A DNA stretch of 64,000 nt from Euborellia annulipes (GCA_023213315.1 JAKCPI010000309.1:103687-167686), one strand, 5' to 3'. Positions 33,738 through 44,389 are shown, numbered from the stretch's first letter. The notes: a model not told the origin generated them from the letters alone. Program-made: numbers and translations.

Positions 33738-35034
33738 CCCATATAAGCCCAAAACTTTTTGGTCACGGATTTTTTTATTTTTTGATATGTGGTCACGATT
33801 GGGTCCTAGAACATGAAAATAATTTTTTTTCTCAATTCCTTTTTAGGATGAATTAGGGCATGGTGCGAAAACCACCACCGGGCACATGGGATGTCAAAAG
33901 TTCCCCGCCTATTAACTACATAAGAGTGTATAGCGAAGAGGAAGGAAATGGAATTGGTCCAAATTTTGGCTTCCGGGTTACCAAGAAAATACAAAAGAAT
34001 AATAGGCATTATTATTATTAGGCCTATTATTATTATTTTATTATTTAGAGGATAAAGGTATTTTGTTTTTGAATTAGGATTGGAACAACCGATCAAACCA
34101 TTGACACTAAACACTCCTAACAATTGAATCCCTCTTGCTTTAGGTTTCTTACTGCTTCAAATTGCAGGATCTCTACAGATGCCAGGCATTTTGGGTACAA
34201 AAATCTATTCTCTAAAGAAAGAAAGAATTGCCCACCACCATTTCTTCGAACGAATACCTATGTTGCCGATAAACGGCGTTGTTTTCATCGAAACGATCAA
34301 TGCCGTCCATATTTTTATTATACATATCAACCAGTAGTGGGTGCTCCATTTATTTTTTGCAATTTGTATCAGTAAGAAACCTAAAACAAGAGGGATTCAA
34401 TCGTTAGGAGTGTTTAGCGTCAATGGTTTGATAGGTTGTTCCAATCCTAAATCAAAAACAAAATACCTTTACCCTCTAAATAAATAAAAATAATAATATA
34501 GGCCTAATAATAATAATGTTTTTTATCCATGTGTATTTTCTTTGTAATCCGCAAGTCAAATATTTGGACCAATTCCACTTTTTCCTCTTCGCTACGTAGT
34601 GTTTAGGCGTGGAAAGTAATGATAATTTTGATATCCCATGTGCCCGGTGGTGCGTTTTCGCACCATTTAAAAAGATGGACCTATATCTCTAAAACTTAGA
34701 AATTGACATAATAGCTAACTATTGGATATCATTTAGTAACTCTCTAAAAAACATAAAAAACACCTTTTATTTGAATATGAGCGAATTATAAAGTAGAAAT
34801 TTAATCTTTTCTTCGAGAAGTCGATGAAATTTCAGAAGTGAAAATTAGTGACAACTTTAGACAAACCCAGTGACCTTCTATTAAACTTTGACAAGTGAAT
34901 GAGTGAATTTCCTTGGAGAATAGAGTCTTGGCTTTAATATAAAAAAAACACCAATAATTTATTTCAAGTACTTTTTAGAAAAATAAGATTTTATAATAAT
35001 ATACGAAATGGTGCGTTCACAGGGATTATATGGG
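33738..35034. mobile_element. Degraded piggyBac element, 1297 bp
   Basis: Both sides are TTAA (33734-33737, 35035-35038). Ends are CCCATATAAGCCC and complement of CCCATATAATCCC (12 of 13 identical). Removing the element and one TTAA rejoins R1 as ATTTTAAAGAGCATTT, matching other R1 copies, so the insertion boundary is exact. Inside are long subterminal inverted repeats (about 33840-34150 and 34375-34690, e.g. CACATGGGATGTC / GATATCCCATGTG) around a transposase relic. Confidence 0.9.
34124..34375 (-). pseudogene. piggyBac transposase relic
   Basis: On the minus strand, two frames give the hallmark block of piggyBac transposases: DMYNKNMDGIDRFDENNAVY (from 34328 down), then, one frame over, RSKKWWWAILSFF (about 34210-34255). 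The family pattern is YNK.MGGVDR.D...Y..R..KWWW...F. Stops at about 34340 and 34206 plus the frameshift show it is dead. Only the end of the catalytic domain remains; the N-terminus, first two catalytic aspartates and Cys-rich tail are not seen. The 83-codon + frame over the same bases is its shadow. Confidence 0.85.
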
Positions 35035-35486
35035 TTAAAGAGCATTTAAAAAATAATTGATTTTTGATTTTGTTAGAGCTAATTTTGAGAAAATAAAAAA
35101 AAAAACTGAAAAAGTGTATCAGTAAAGTACTAATACATTTTGGCCGATTTTGATCAAAAGCTTATATTCACGCCTCAGGGGAGTGCCTAACTTAAATAAA
35201 AAATTTCAACCACCTAGCTCAATTCCTTCATGTTTTAAATTGGATACAGAAACCCCCACACACACACAGACAGACAGACCATGTCGCAAAAACCACATTT
35301 TTGGATTCATGGACCTCAAAACGTGTTTATTATAATTTTTGAGTTTTGTATATGTTTTTCAGTATCCAAATAAAAGCTTGTCTTTTTGTTCTCTTGGGCA
35401 ATTTCTGTTTTGCTATTTCCGAGGCCTCATATGTAATATGATGGTGTATATATTTGGTATATATATAAGCAAGAGAAAGTAAAAAC
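35035..35486 (-). repeat. R1 repeat, second half
   Basis: From TTAAAGAGCATTTAAAAAA to CAAGAGAAAGTAAAAA, with an insertion-like stretch (35330-35440) before the terminus. The 61-codon + frame lies in R1. Confidence 0.75.
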
Positions 35487-36059
35487 ACATAGAATAATTA
35501 CAATTTTAAAATTTTTGAAAATACTTATTAGGTAGGCCTAAAAAATACTCCCGGTTGACGTATTATTTTAAAAATTCACAGTCTCTTTTGCATCAAGCAT
35601 ATGTATACAACATTTATTTATTTTACATCTCAACAGTCATTAAGAACTTGAATTATACTTTATCCAAATACACATTTTAAATTTATATTCAGATTTTTAA
35701 ATTTTTTTTTCAGTTTTTTTTTTTGCATTAAGGAACTGCTGCACTCTGGAGGATTAGTATTGAAATTCGGACATGGTTCATTATTATACCGAATAACTAC
35801 CATAATTTACTATCTAAAAAGTGAAAAATAAGAAAATTGTTTACTTTTGGACTTGGTCTACTTTTGCATATCTTAATCATTTATTGAAAATATACAAAAT
35901 ATCCAATTTTTACAAGCTAAAGTGCTTTAGAAGTGATCAATAACAAAAAAAATTTAATTTCTCTCATCATTGTTGCCAAGAAGATAAAATTATTTTAAGG
36001 ACAAATTTCCTTAGATCAACAAACTACATTATTTTATCATTCTCTTTGTATTTTTTCTC
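35487..36059. other. AT-rich, no feature seen
   Basis: No gene signal. Confidence 0.5.
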
Positions 36060-36220
36060 CTCACTCTTTTAAACACTCGGCTCCCATTGAGCAGGACATT
36101 TTTCGCAGCGAGACCGCCTCATTTAGTTCGAGTCGCGGGAAGCCAAGCCTCGACTCGCGGCACGGCACGGCACCGTGCCGCTCTCCACTTGTTCGAGGCA
36201 GGAGGATACGCGGTTTAAGA
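36060..36220. other. GC-rich island 1
   Basis: Includes CGAGTCGCGGGAAGCC, its partner CCTCGACTCGCGG, and the palindrome GGCACGGCACCGTGCC (36163-36180). Strong hairpin potential. Could be a promoter, an insulator-like element or a foreign repeat; nothing decides. Confidence 0.3.
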
Positions 36221-36439
36221 AGTTTTTTATTTATTAATAAAAGACAATATTCCTTTCCTGCATTTTAGGTCATATATATCTAATAAAAAGTTAAAATAAC
36301 GCCCTTGAGAGATGTGAAATAGTGTGGAGAAATAAAATAGAGTCAGTAAATTTTTTGGTTGACTACATGTTCAATAAAATAAATGAGATAAAATTTTCCG
36401 AGCTTCTTTTTTCTTCAATGAAGCGGTTTTGATTAAAAA

Positions 36440-36700
36440 GAAAAAAAAGTCATTCTCTATATGATCTGGTTGAGTGGAGGTCGATGTTCGTATTTCGAAT
36501 CTCTGCCAAACTCTTTTTGTCTCTCGAAATAACCGACACCGGCTATAAGTGGGACAGAGAGGGAGCGACGCGGACGCCAATGTGCTAGACAAGGACAGAT
36601 GGATGGGGCGGATAATCAAGACGCCCACCTGAACAGGCAAATGGCCAGAGAGACGAGACAGAAGAAGGAGACACAACCACGTAACAACATTACTATTCTA
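36440..36700. other. GC-rich island 2, promoter-like
   Basis: A CTATAAGTGGGAC box (36542-36554, +) is followed by GGGAGCGACGCGGACG. The 101-codon minus frame here (36371-36676) has no domain features. May be a promoter on + or a structured leader. Confidence 0.25.
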
Positions 36701-36879
36701 GTTATTTTTACTTTTTATAATACAATCCTTAACTAAAACTATTTCCTACCTGAAGGGCGCAGATTCATTTTGAAGTTAAAAAATCTTCAGCTTAAAGTAA
36801 CATTTGTCTAAGAAAAAAAGTAGAGGATTGGAATTGATTATCATGACATGGGAGGAATGCGAAAAAAATTAAATTTTTT

Positions 36880-37320
36880 TTGAAGTTGAAACGAAACGCT
36901 GCATTCCCTCTACTCCAGTTGAGTAAGTAAGAGAAAGAGTCACAGGGCAGCAAATTTAAACGACGTCACCCGGAACCAATAAAAAGGCGCGACTAGACTC
37001 AACACATTTATACCTGGTAAACCAGTTAATAAATAGAAGAATTTGATTTTATCAAGTAAATTAAATTAAAAAGTTAAATAAGTTAAATAAATATAAAAAC
37101 ACAAGGTTATATAAAGCTCTAACACAAATGAATAGATTAGTATAAGCTACATGATCTACTTATTGAAAATATTTCCAACAGATGTAACCAATTTTCTATG
37201 GTGAATGGGTATATTGCTTATAAGTTTCACTTCTCTAGAATACGCCGTGTGTTTTTTTTTATAAATTCAAGTAAAATTTCCATGCCCTATCAAAATCTAT
37301 TACGTTCACAGCCACCAAAT
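36880..37320 (+). repeat. Diverged repeat Z, copy 2
   Basis: ACGAAACGCTGCATTCC and ATAAGTTTCACTTCTCT in the same order as 7550-7830. Includes a GC patch AACGACGTCACCCGGAACC. It runs up to the hammerhead element I. Confidence 0.4.
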
Positions 37321-37339
37321 CTTATTTATTTGAAACATC

Positions 37340-37437
37340 GCAGATCTACTATCAACACAGCTTATAATGAATATTAAACATCTGATCATGAAATACGGTG
37401 ACCACCTCAATGAAGCGATACACGGACTGAAGATGAG
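37340..37437 (+). pseudogene. Short open stretch before hammerhead I
   Basis: Reads LIMNIKHLIMKYGDHLNEAI then HGLKMRY and a stop within the ribozyme stem. Position directly upstream of the ribozyme would fit the end of a retroelement ORF. Family not recognised. Confidence 0.25.
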
Positions 37438-37466
37438 ATATTAAAAATATCTCGAAACGTCTCCGG
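37422..37466 (+). ncRNA. Hammerhead ribozyme I, textbook core
   Basis: Stem I CGGA/TCCG; CTGAAGA box at 37427-37433 (all conserved bases); stem II GAGATAT/ATATCTC, seven pairs with a TAAAA-type loop; GAAAC at 37454-37458; cleavage triplet GTC (37459-37461). Minimal stem III AC/GT without a loop, as in Penelope hammerheads. One of the best ribozymes of the window. Confidence 0.8.
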
Positions 37467-37689
37467 AGTCGAGAAGCATATAAAGGCTTTTTATTTGGCT
37501 GAACCTGCCCTATCAAAATCTAAAATTTCCATTGTTGTATCTATTGTGAATGAAGAATAATTGTTATTGATTATGACATGGTGATTATAAGTTGCCCGAG
37601 GCGGGAATTTATTTTATTCTTTTTATGCAAGTCTTTCTCAGTGTCACTTAAGAAAAAAATGTCTTTCTTATTTAAGAAGAATTTGTCAC

Positions 37690-37770
37690 ATAACGTAACA
37701 AAAAAGAGTTACAGAGCTCGAGCACCGGCGGAGGAAGGCGAGGCTAGGAGGGCCTACCTGCTCTAGAGAA
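37690..37770. other. GC-rich patch
   Basis: CGAGCACCGGCGGAGGAAGG then GCGAGGCTAGGAGGGCC; not recognised. The 62-codon frame ending here has no supporting features. Confidence 0.3.
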
Positions 37771-37974
37771 TTCTTTTTCTGTACGAGAATCGAGATTCGA
37801 ACAGCTCACATGCTTGTTTTAAAAATAAATAATTCTTTTCTTTTTTTAAATAATATTCATATTCAATTATTGTATATTCGGAGTTGAAGAAAAGGCGTGA
37901 GGAACTTCGTTCCTGGCGGGGGTCCCACCACCTCATACTTGCTTTTTTTAAATATTTGCTAAAATTATTATTTT

Positions 37975-38575
37975 ATAAAGAATTATATATATCATGTGTT
38001 GGTCCATGAGGTAATTATGAAAAACATATAACCAAGTATTTATTAATTTAAATAAGCGAAAAATGTAGGTACCGCCGGGAGTTGCACCACGGATCTTGTC
38101 GATTTACGCTCAACATGCCCTACTGTTGGACCACAGTACGCACTCGCTTATTTAAATTATGATAGATCGCTGATTTCAGTCTACTAGAGAAACGCCGCTC
38201 AAATCAAGCGTTCAGATTTCTCCGTTGCTGAGTAAATACTTGGTTATATGTTTTTCATAATTACCTCATGGACCAACACATGATATATATAATTCTTTAT
38301 TTATTAATTGCATAAGTGAGTTAATTTCTCAAAACATCCATCTAGATCGCGCATCAGCAACGGAGAAATCTGAACGCTTGATTAGAGCGGCGTTTCTCTA
38401 GTAGACTGAAATCAGCGATCTATCATAATTTAAATAAGCGAGTGCGTACTGTGGTCCAACAGTAGGGCGTGTTGAGCGTAAATCGACAAGATCCGTGGTG
38501 CAACTCCCGGCGGTACCTACATTTTTCGCTTATTTAAATTAATAAATACTTGGTTATATGTTTTTCATTATTATT
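37975..38575. repeat. Compound palindrome built from SINE S1
   Basis: Two S1 SINE copies face each other: minus at about 38040-38155 and plus at 38425-38540, each with GTACTGTGGTCCAACAGTAG and GCAACTCCCGGCGGTACC. Arms extend to GATCTATCATAATTTAAATA and TCAGCAACGGAGAAATCTG. A second inverted pair, AAGAATTATATATATCATG...GGTCCATGAGGTAATTATG (37978-38040 and 38233-38298), uses the same TACTTGGTTATATG block three times. Near-identity of arms suggests a recent event. Confidence 0.8.
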
Positions 38576-39425
38576 TTATTTTTTTAGGACGTTTGAGTTG
38601 TATCAGATTTAATCTGCATTGTAGCCTTGGAGTGAGCTGAAAGCTGTGACACCTAGAAACTATCTTTAGCCGATTTTAATAACGAATTAAACAGATAATT
38701 AAGCCGTTCATTATAACCTGAATGAATTTTAAGTCTTTCTTTAATTTCGTTCTAAATTAATAAAAATAAATAAATAAAAGTTTTGACTTAATAAAGAAAT
38801 TATTTTAGAAAAATATAATCCCTGATATAATAATTAATTTAGACATTTTTATAATTCAATTACATAACAAAGTAAAGTACTAAAGGAAAAGTGAAAATGC
38901 AGTATAGTAAAATTTTTAAATAATCTGATTTTAGTAGAATTTCTAGACTTGTAGGGAGAATGTCCATTTTAAGGCAACTCAATAGACTAAGCATAGTAAA
39001 TGGTTGCCTACGTGCAAGGCTCAAAAAGCATGTGATGGGTGGGGCTTAATATTGCCCCTCACCTTCCCCTCGGCCGGAGGGGCATACCTAGGGTCAAGGC
39101 TCAACAATAAGAACGGCTTTAATAAAAATCAAAGAATGTTTATGAAAAATTTATATAAAAAACTCATAGTTTTGAAATTAGATTACGGAATTGGATAAAG
39201 TTTTAATTCAGGTGACCTAAAAAAAAATATTTGATTAGGAATAATTTTTTTTTTTTTTTTAATCATCCTATTTTAAAACTTAGAATAAAATTCGAACACA
39301 ATTTTAATTAAACTAGACAAATAACTTAATAGGCCTATTTAAAATCCTCGTTATTTTTTAAGCTTTATAACAATTGAAATAATTTCACTCAGGGGCTCAC
39401 TTCTAGTGAGTATGTGGATGGCGAC
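38576..39425. other. No supported gene; GC-rich patch 39010-39110
   Basis: The 64-codon frame 39004-39198 includes the GC patch (CCCTCGGCCGGAGGGGC, a palindrome). No domain signature. Confidence 0.4.
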
Positions 39426-39900
39426 TAGGGGTGTTCGATTATGGAAAAAATTAATCGATTATCGATTATGTAAAATAATCGATTATGAGAAAAAATATTC
39501 GATTATGAAGAAAAAATAATAGAACTTTTTTCTCTAGTAAAATTTGCAAAAATTTCCATTTTTCCCACCCGTGAAATTCATTTTGACTTTTTTTTGTTTA
39601 GTATACGAGTCTCATCCCATCTTATCAAACGCATTTTTCCCGAAAATCATCCATTATTTCCCCAATAGGACGCCTGGTTAAAAGTAGAAGCCGTGACCTT
39701 ACGGGAAAGTTTTTTCGGGTGGGGGAGGGGTTCAGAATATCCGAGAGGTACCCCCCTCCCAAATGAATAAATTAAAAAAAATATTTTGTATTTAAAATGT
39801 TAACACCATGTTTCTCCCTTTATTTATCATTTGTCGGGATTTCAAAAAGAGGGCGGTGGGGGTTGGACCGCCCTCTCCTGGCTACAGCCCTGCACTACAT
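39426..39900. repeat. hAT-like ends and TCGATTATG array
   Basis: AGGGGTGTTCGATTATGG followed by several imperfect ATCGATTATG units (39435-39510), and GCTACAGCCCTGC at about 39880-39893. Such CGATTA-rich subterminal arrays occur in hAT-like elements; target duplication was not found. Confidence 0.4.
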
Positions 39901-40255
39901 AATCGTCTAACTAAGAAGGAGACATATTCAAATTCATTATTAAGATTTCTTAGCTTACTAAAAATAAGTTCTTTAAATTTAAAGATTAAACTATATTAGA
40001 TATTAGGATTCTTGGTTATCTTATCTACAATTTGGTTGTTCCTGTTAATTAATAACAATATAAATTAAAAATTAATTAAATTTTGATTGTCATCTCTTTG
40101 GAAATTAGACCTTCTCAGGTCACTCAACCTAATTTATTTTTAATAGTTCATCTTCATAATTAATTAATGAAAAATAATCCGAAAAAATAGCCTTTGATAC
40201 ACTAATGGTTCGAGGGGGGGGGGGGGGTAGAGAGGGGCCCGGGCCACTTAGGTAT

Positions 40256-40416
40256 GATGGTCGCACAGCACACAACTTTCAATTTCCTAAGGTAATTGAA
40301 AGTTGTTCACACCAGATTTTTGTGTCCAGATAGGCCTTATATTTAGTTTCCGACAGTATGAAATGAGGTTGAAATTTTATAATTAAGTTGGGTATTCTCC
40401 TGAATAAGCTTTTAAA
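40256..40416 (+). repeat. R1 repeat, rearranged, left of the PLE
   Basis: CGCACAGCACACAACTTTC, TTGTTCACACCAGATTTTT, CCGACAGTATGAAATGAGG, TTGAAATTTTATAATTAAG and AATAAGCTTTTAAA. Both terminal and inner blocks are joined, so the copy was rearranged before the PLE inserted. Confidence 0.55.
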
Positions 40417-40515
40417 GATGTTGATAATAGAAGTGGCTGTTCAGCAATTAGAATGATGAAGGAAGAGAGGATGTCAGCCAAAAAAGGAGCCTCTATCGAA
40501 TAAAAATCTCCAATC

Positions 40516-40559
40516 AGAAAACGTTTCGGGTTTAATTAGATAAAACCATCATCAGTTCT
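40516..40559 (-). ncRNA. Hammerhead ribozyme, PLE J left arm
   Basis: Stem I AGAA/TTCT; CTGATGA; stem II GGTTT/AAACC; GAAAC; cleavage triplet GTT. All catalytic bases present, opposite in strand to the ORF relic. Confidence 0.75.
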
Positions 40560-40861
40560 TTAGAGCTGAAATGAGCATAAAATAATAATTGTAATACAAC
40601 AACATAAAATATTTCTTAAATTATAAAAACATCAGATCTTACATTATTGGCAATCTCAAGATGCACACCATTGAGATGCAGATAGAGTTGTTATATATAA
40701 ACATATACAAAATTATATAAAAAATATACAAAATTTGCATATCAGTTGTCAGATGCTCATCAGTCAACACGGCCAAGTCTCAAATGTATATAAAATTTAA
40801 TTATCAAATACAGTTATTATATGATAAATACTGGGGAAGCAATGAACCCTCAGTACATTGA

Positions 40862-41077
40862 CCCAAAATACATCTTAATAAAAACGAAATCTCACAAAAG
40901 CGTGCCTTTGACCTATTTGAAAACATATTATTTATTGACAACACATATAAACGTCTGATAGCAGAAAAATGTTTTATAAAAACATATGGACATAGGGCAC
41001 TAAACTATCAGACTGATTGTATTGGCCTTAGTAATGTATATTTGTCCATCTTAAATAATGTAGACGCCCAGATGTAA
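40862..41077 (+). pseudogene. Penelope endonuclease C-terminal relic
   Basis: An open frame of 71 codons with a stop (TGA) just upstream and TAA at 41075-41077. It contains FENILFIDNTYKRLIAEKCF, FIKTYGHRALNYQTD and LSNVYLSIL. This corresponds to the end of PLE proteins after the GIY-YIG nuclease, with R-LIAE...FI...LN.Q.D spacing (recognised from family knowledge, not from a search). The GIY-YIG residues themselves and the reverse transcriptase lie upstream of the truncation. Same strand as the right arm, so the right pLTR is downstream as in an intact PLE. Confidence 0.7.
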
Positions 41078-41468
41078 ATATTATAAAAATTGTTTATAAC
41101 TTTATTTGTAATTTGAAAATATATTATAAATTAATTTATAAAATTGTCATTTGCAAATAAATAATATGTTTTCAAATATGAGGGTTCATTGCTTCCCCAG
41201 TATTTATCATATAATAACTGTATTTGATAATTAAATTTTATATACATTTGAGACTTGGCCGTGTTGACTGATGAGCATCTGACAACTGATATGCAAATTT
41301 TGTATTTTTATATAATTTTGTATATGTTTATATATAACAACTCTATCTGCATCTCAATGGTGTGCACCTTGAGATTGCCAATAATGTAAGATCTGATGTT
41401 TTTTATAATTTAAAAAATATTTTATGTTGTTGTATTACAATTATTATTTATGCTCATTTCAGCTCTAA

Positions 41469-41512
41469 AGAACTGATGATGGTTTTATCTAATTAAACCC
41501 GAAACGTTTTCT
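41469..41512 (+). ncRNA. Hammerhead ribozyme, PLE J right arm
   Basis: Same structure as the left arm: AGAA at 41469-41472, CTGATGA at 41473-41479, GAAACGTT at 41501-41508, TTCT at 41509-41512. In sense with the ORF relic, as in known Penelope elements. Confidence 0.78.
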
Positions 41513-41592
41513 GATTGGAGATTTTTATTCGATAGAGGCTCCTTTTTTGGCTGACATCCTCTCTTCCTTCAACATTCTAATAAGCTTTTAAA

Positions 41593-41765
41593 TAAAATCG
41601 GCCAGAAAGAAAGTACAAAGTCCTAGCTTTAATAGACCTTTTAAAGTATTAATTTTAAAAATTTTATATTAAAAATAAAGTTTAATTCCAAAAAAAAAAT
41701 ATTTTTCTCAAATCTCGGGGTGGGGGGATTACCTCCTTGCCCCACCCTTGTATCCGCCCTTGCTT
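41593..41765. repeat. R1 continuation and hAT end
   Basis: TAAAATCGGCCAGAAAG continues R1 to about 41625. At 41690-41765, TCTCAAATCTCGGGGTGGGG and CCTTGTATCCGCCCTTG match one end of the 19406/32005 hAT family in reverse; the opposite end is missing. Confidence 0.55.
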
Positions 41766-42690
41766 TAGTATAATAAATATAATTTTAATGAAAAGGTAGA
41801 ATTACAAAAGTTCTCTTAATTATTTATGTTTATTTATTTGGTTAGCAAGTTTATACAATAAAAACAGGACAATATTCAATTAAATTTAATTAAAGGATTT
41901 TGGGCGTCGCATTTTTAAGTTTCTATTTGATGAAACTGCTAAAATACAATTGTCTCTAAATTTAAACTTTTTCATTCAAATACAAATGACTAATTTCACA
42001 GCGCTAAAATGAAAAATTTAAAAGAGAAAATTGAACAATCGCGTTAGTATAAATATTATTTTTTATGCTACATTTGTAATAAAGAAATTTGTAAAATTTT
42101 AAATTTCTTTTATTTGATTACTTTTCTTTATTTTTATGGTTAATAAATGAAATTTTCTGATTTGTGAATTATATTTTATACTATAATGAAATTTTATATT
42201 ATAAGATATAACCATGTGTTAGCAATTTAATTGCGTAGGATAGGATATATCATTTTAAAACTCATTAAATGTATTTTAATAGATATATATATATATGCGT
42301 TTTATTAAAACAAAAGTTCGCTGTTAGAAATAGAGGCGGTTTGGTCAATTTACAACACCAAAGTTTCATGCAAATCAGTTTAAAACGGTTTGAGAGGAAT
42401 TGTTAAGCGGACAGAAAGACAGAGACAGACAGATTTTGTTACAACACGCGATTCTAATCAAATGCTGGCGAGTTAAAAAATAAATAAATAAATACAGGAC
42501 ACATTGCTCTCAATCTCTATTTTAATTGTTTGTTGAATAAAACCTATTTAAAAAAATTCTTACATTCTTACCATTAAAAATGAGATTTTTTAGAAAAATT
42601 CATTTCAAAAGTGATTTTTATTGTTTGTTTTTATATTCAAATATGAATTTGTAAAAATAATTACTATTTTCTCTTTAAAATTTATAATTT
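41766..42690. other. No gene; Helitron-like fragment near 42340-42480
   Basis: CATGCAAATCAGTTTAAAACGG...GACAGAAAGACAGAGACAGAC resembles bodies of arthropod Helitrons; no CTAG end nearby. Confidence 0.3.
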
Positions 42691-42765
42691 AACATATAAC
42701 CGAATATTTATAAATTCAAATAAGAGAAAAAGGTAGGTCCTCGCCGGGAGCAAGAGACGGATTAA
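42691..42765 (-). repeat. SINE S1 tail fragment
   Basis: ACATATAACCGAATATTTAT, AAATTCAAATAAGAG and AGGTAGGTCCTCGCCGGGAG match the S1 tail at 38035-38080. Confidence 0.55.
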
Positions 42766-42959
42766 GGGATAGCTAGTTAATTAGAAGTGAAGCAGTCGGG
42801 GCCCTTAGACAACCGAATCTCAGTTTTTAAAGTGAAGGTAAATAATCGAATTTAATAGAATAGAAGGATAATTGTTATGTATAAGGGTATTTTATGGCTG
42901 GTGGAATTTGCTATTAGGAATGAAAGTTGAAAGAAAATGCAGCCAAAATTTTTTCTTTA

Positions 42960-43035
42960 AAAATATATATTTCAACAGCTTGAGCGTTTCGCCTTTGATC
43001 AAAGCCATCCTCGGAGCTATAAACAATGAAACGTT
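42960..43035 (-). ncRNA. Hammerhead-like motif K
   Basis: Minus strand: CCGAGGAT, stem II GCTTT/AAAGGC, GAAACGCTC (42982-43015). U4 is C and the cleavage triplet is changed. The 67-codon + frame over it is incidental. Confidence 0.4.
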
Positions 43036-43439
43036 TAATTTTCCTTTTCAAATATGTTTTAGAAATGAAAAATAATTTTTTTTATAAAATATTTTTGTCA
43101 AAATGAGAATCATACCTGCTGTTGGTCATCATATACATATATTTTGAATTGTATCAGGAATTAAAAATGATTAATTTAAAATAAAAAATCAAGGAAAAAT
43201 ATTTTATAGGATCAGGGGGGCAATTACCTTCCAGCTCTGGCCTATGACTATGTATCTCAATACAATATATTAATTCAATTTGATTACGAATGTTTTTAGG
43301 CTATTTTCAATAAAATATATAAGGTATAAAATTTCAATGTATAAACATCTAAATTTTTATTATTAATAAAATCACCGATGAGATAACAAACAGATTGGTA
43401 TGTCACATGTTTCCAGGAGGATTACAAGCTTAAGCTTGA

Positions 43440-43740
43440 TATAAGTGTCAATAAAGATGGGTTCGAGCATTTTGAGAAGAGATCTCAGCGGTTAAGCTTG
43501 TCGAGATTAAAGAGGGTTTGTCATCGGGATGGATGTTATATAGGGCAAGAAGTGATCCATTTAATTGGCTGTCATGTATCCACGATATCTGCAATTGCAG
43601 GCTTAAAGCCTGAGAAGCAAAGATACTGGGAGAGGGAGAGAGCCCTTGACCCCTAACCCTCAACCCTTGACCTTTGTTATGCTTTGGTTCTTTAATGCCT
43701 CGGACCAAATTCAAGTCTTCTGGTCGTCTCGTTTGCCCTC
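43440..43740. other. Unique GC-balanced block
   Basis: An 88-codon minus frame (43448-43714) and AACCCTCAACCCTTGACC repeats. No protein family recognised. May be an unannotated exon or conserved noncoding element. Confidence 0.2.
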
Positions 43741-43912
43741 TCTCTCTCTCATTTGTTTCCTTATCTTCCCTTCAATGGCAACTCGTTCAAGCTTGGCAAA
43801 TTAATCACTTCGCTTAATTGTTAAACGCCAACTTACTTTATAATTAATTTCCTCATCAAGATTGAATTCATATATTAGCATAATTTTGGGTGGAGATCAA
43901 GAAGATGATCCT

Positions 43913-44182
43913 CAGTGGAGTAGCGAGGGGGGAGCAAGGGGGGGTCACCATGCCCCGGGCGCTACTCCCAAAGGGGCGCCAAATGGTCCGCAAAACAAAA
44001 ATTGATGGATAATTTTTATTTTTATTATAATTGATTTCTGGAAAATATATTTTAAATTTAGTGACAGTGAAATATAATAATTTTGTATATTTTACATATA
44101 ATATTATATGGTTTTCGAATGGGGGGAGGGGGGCTAAAAAGGTATTGTGCCCCGGGCGCCAGTAAAGCTCGCTACGCCACTG
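43913..44182. mobile_element. hAT non-autonomous element (8/8 target duplication)
   Basis: CAGTGGAGTAGCGAG at the left, complement of CAGTGGCGTAGCGAG at the right, ATGATCCT duplicated (43905-43912, 44183-44190). CCCCGGGCGC occurs subterminally at both ends (43954, 44149). Confidence 0.92.
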
Positions 44183-44389
44183 ATGATCCTTTGTGTTGTT
44201 TTAGAAAATATTTAAAAATTAGGAAAATTCTTTTGAAATGCAGTGAGGTTGGTCAAATTCATTGGAGGTACCAAATTTTAGCTTTTTTTTACTTTCTCTT
44301 AACTATATATCTATAACTGTTCGGAGTAGTGGCTGTGAGATATATAGATGGATAATTATTGGCAGAAGCAGCCAATAAATAGAGTCTAT

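Larger units (their letters stand above)
40417..41578 (+). mobile_element. Truncated Penelope-like element (PLE J) with inverted hammerhead pLTRs
   Basis: A 14-bp duplication AATAAGCTTTTAAA flanks it (40403-40416, 41579-41592) and restores R1 when the insert is removed. Inverted arms of about 400 bases (40450-40852 and 41179-41578), nearly identical, flank a coding relic. A 33-base extension (40417-40449) lies outside the left arm only, as known for Penelope elements. Each arm carries a hammerhead. 5' truncation removed the reverse transcriptase. Similar arms imply a young insertion. Confidence 0.85.

Noticed and set aside
33806..34123. 105-codon minus frame
   Set aside because: Lies in the subterminal inverted repeat of the piggyBac element; no family motif.
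34124..34375. 83-codon Cys-rich frame on +
   Set aside because: It is the antisense shadow of the piggyBac transposase relic on the minus strand.
36371..36676. 101-codon minus frame
   Set aside because: Open because of local GC richness; homopolymer F and K runs and no recognisable domain.
40862..41077. Independent host gene exon
   Set aside because: It sits between the inverted arms of an insert with a target duplication, so it belongs to the retroelement.
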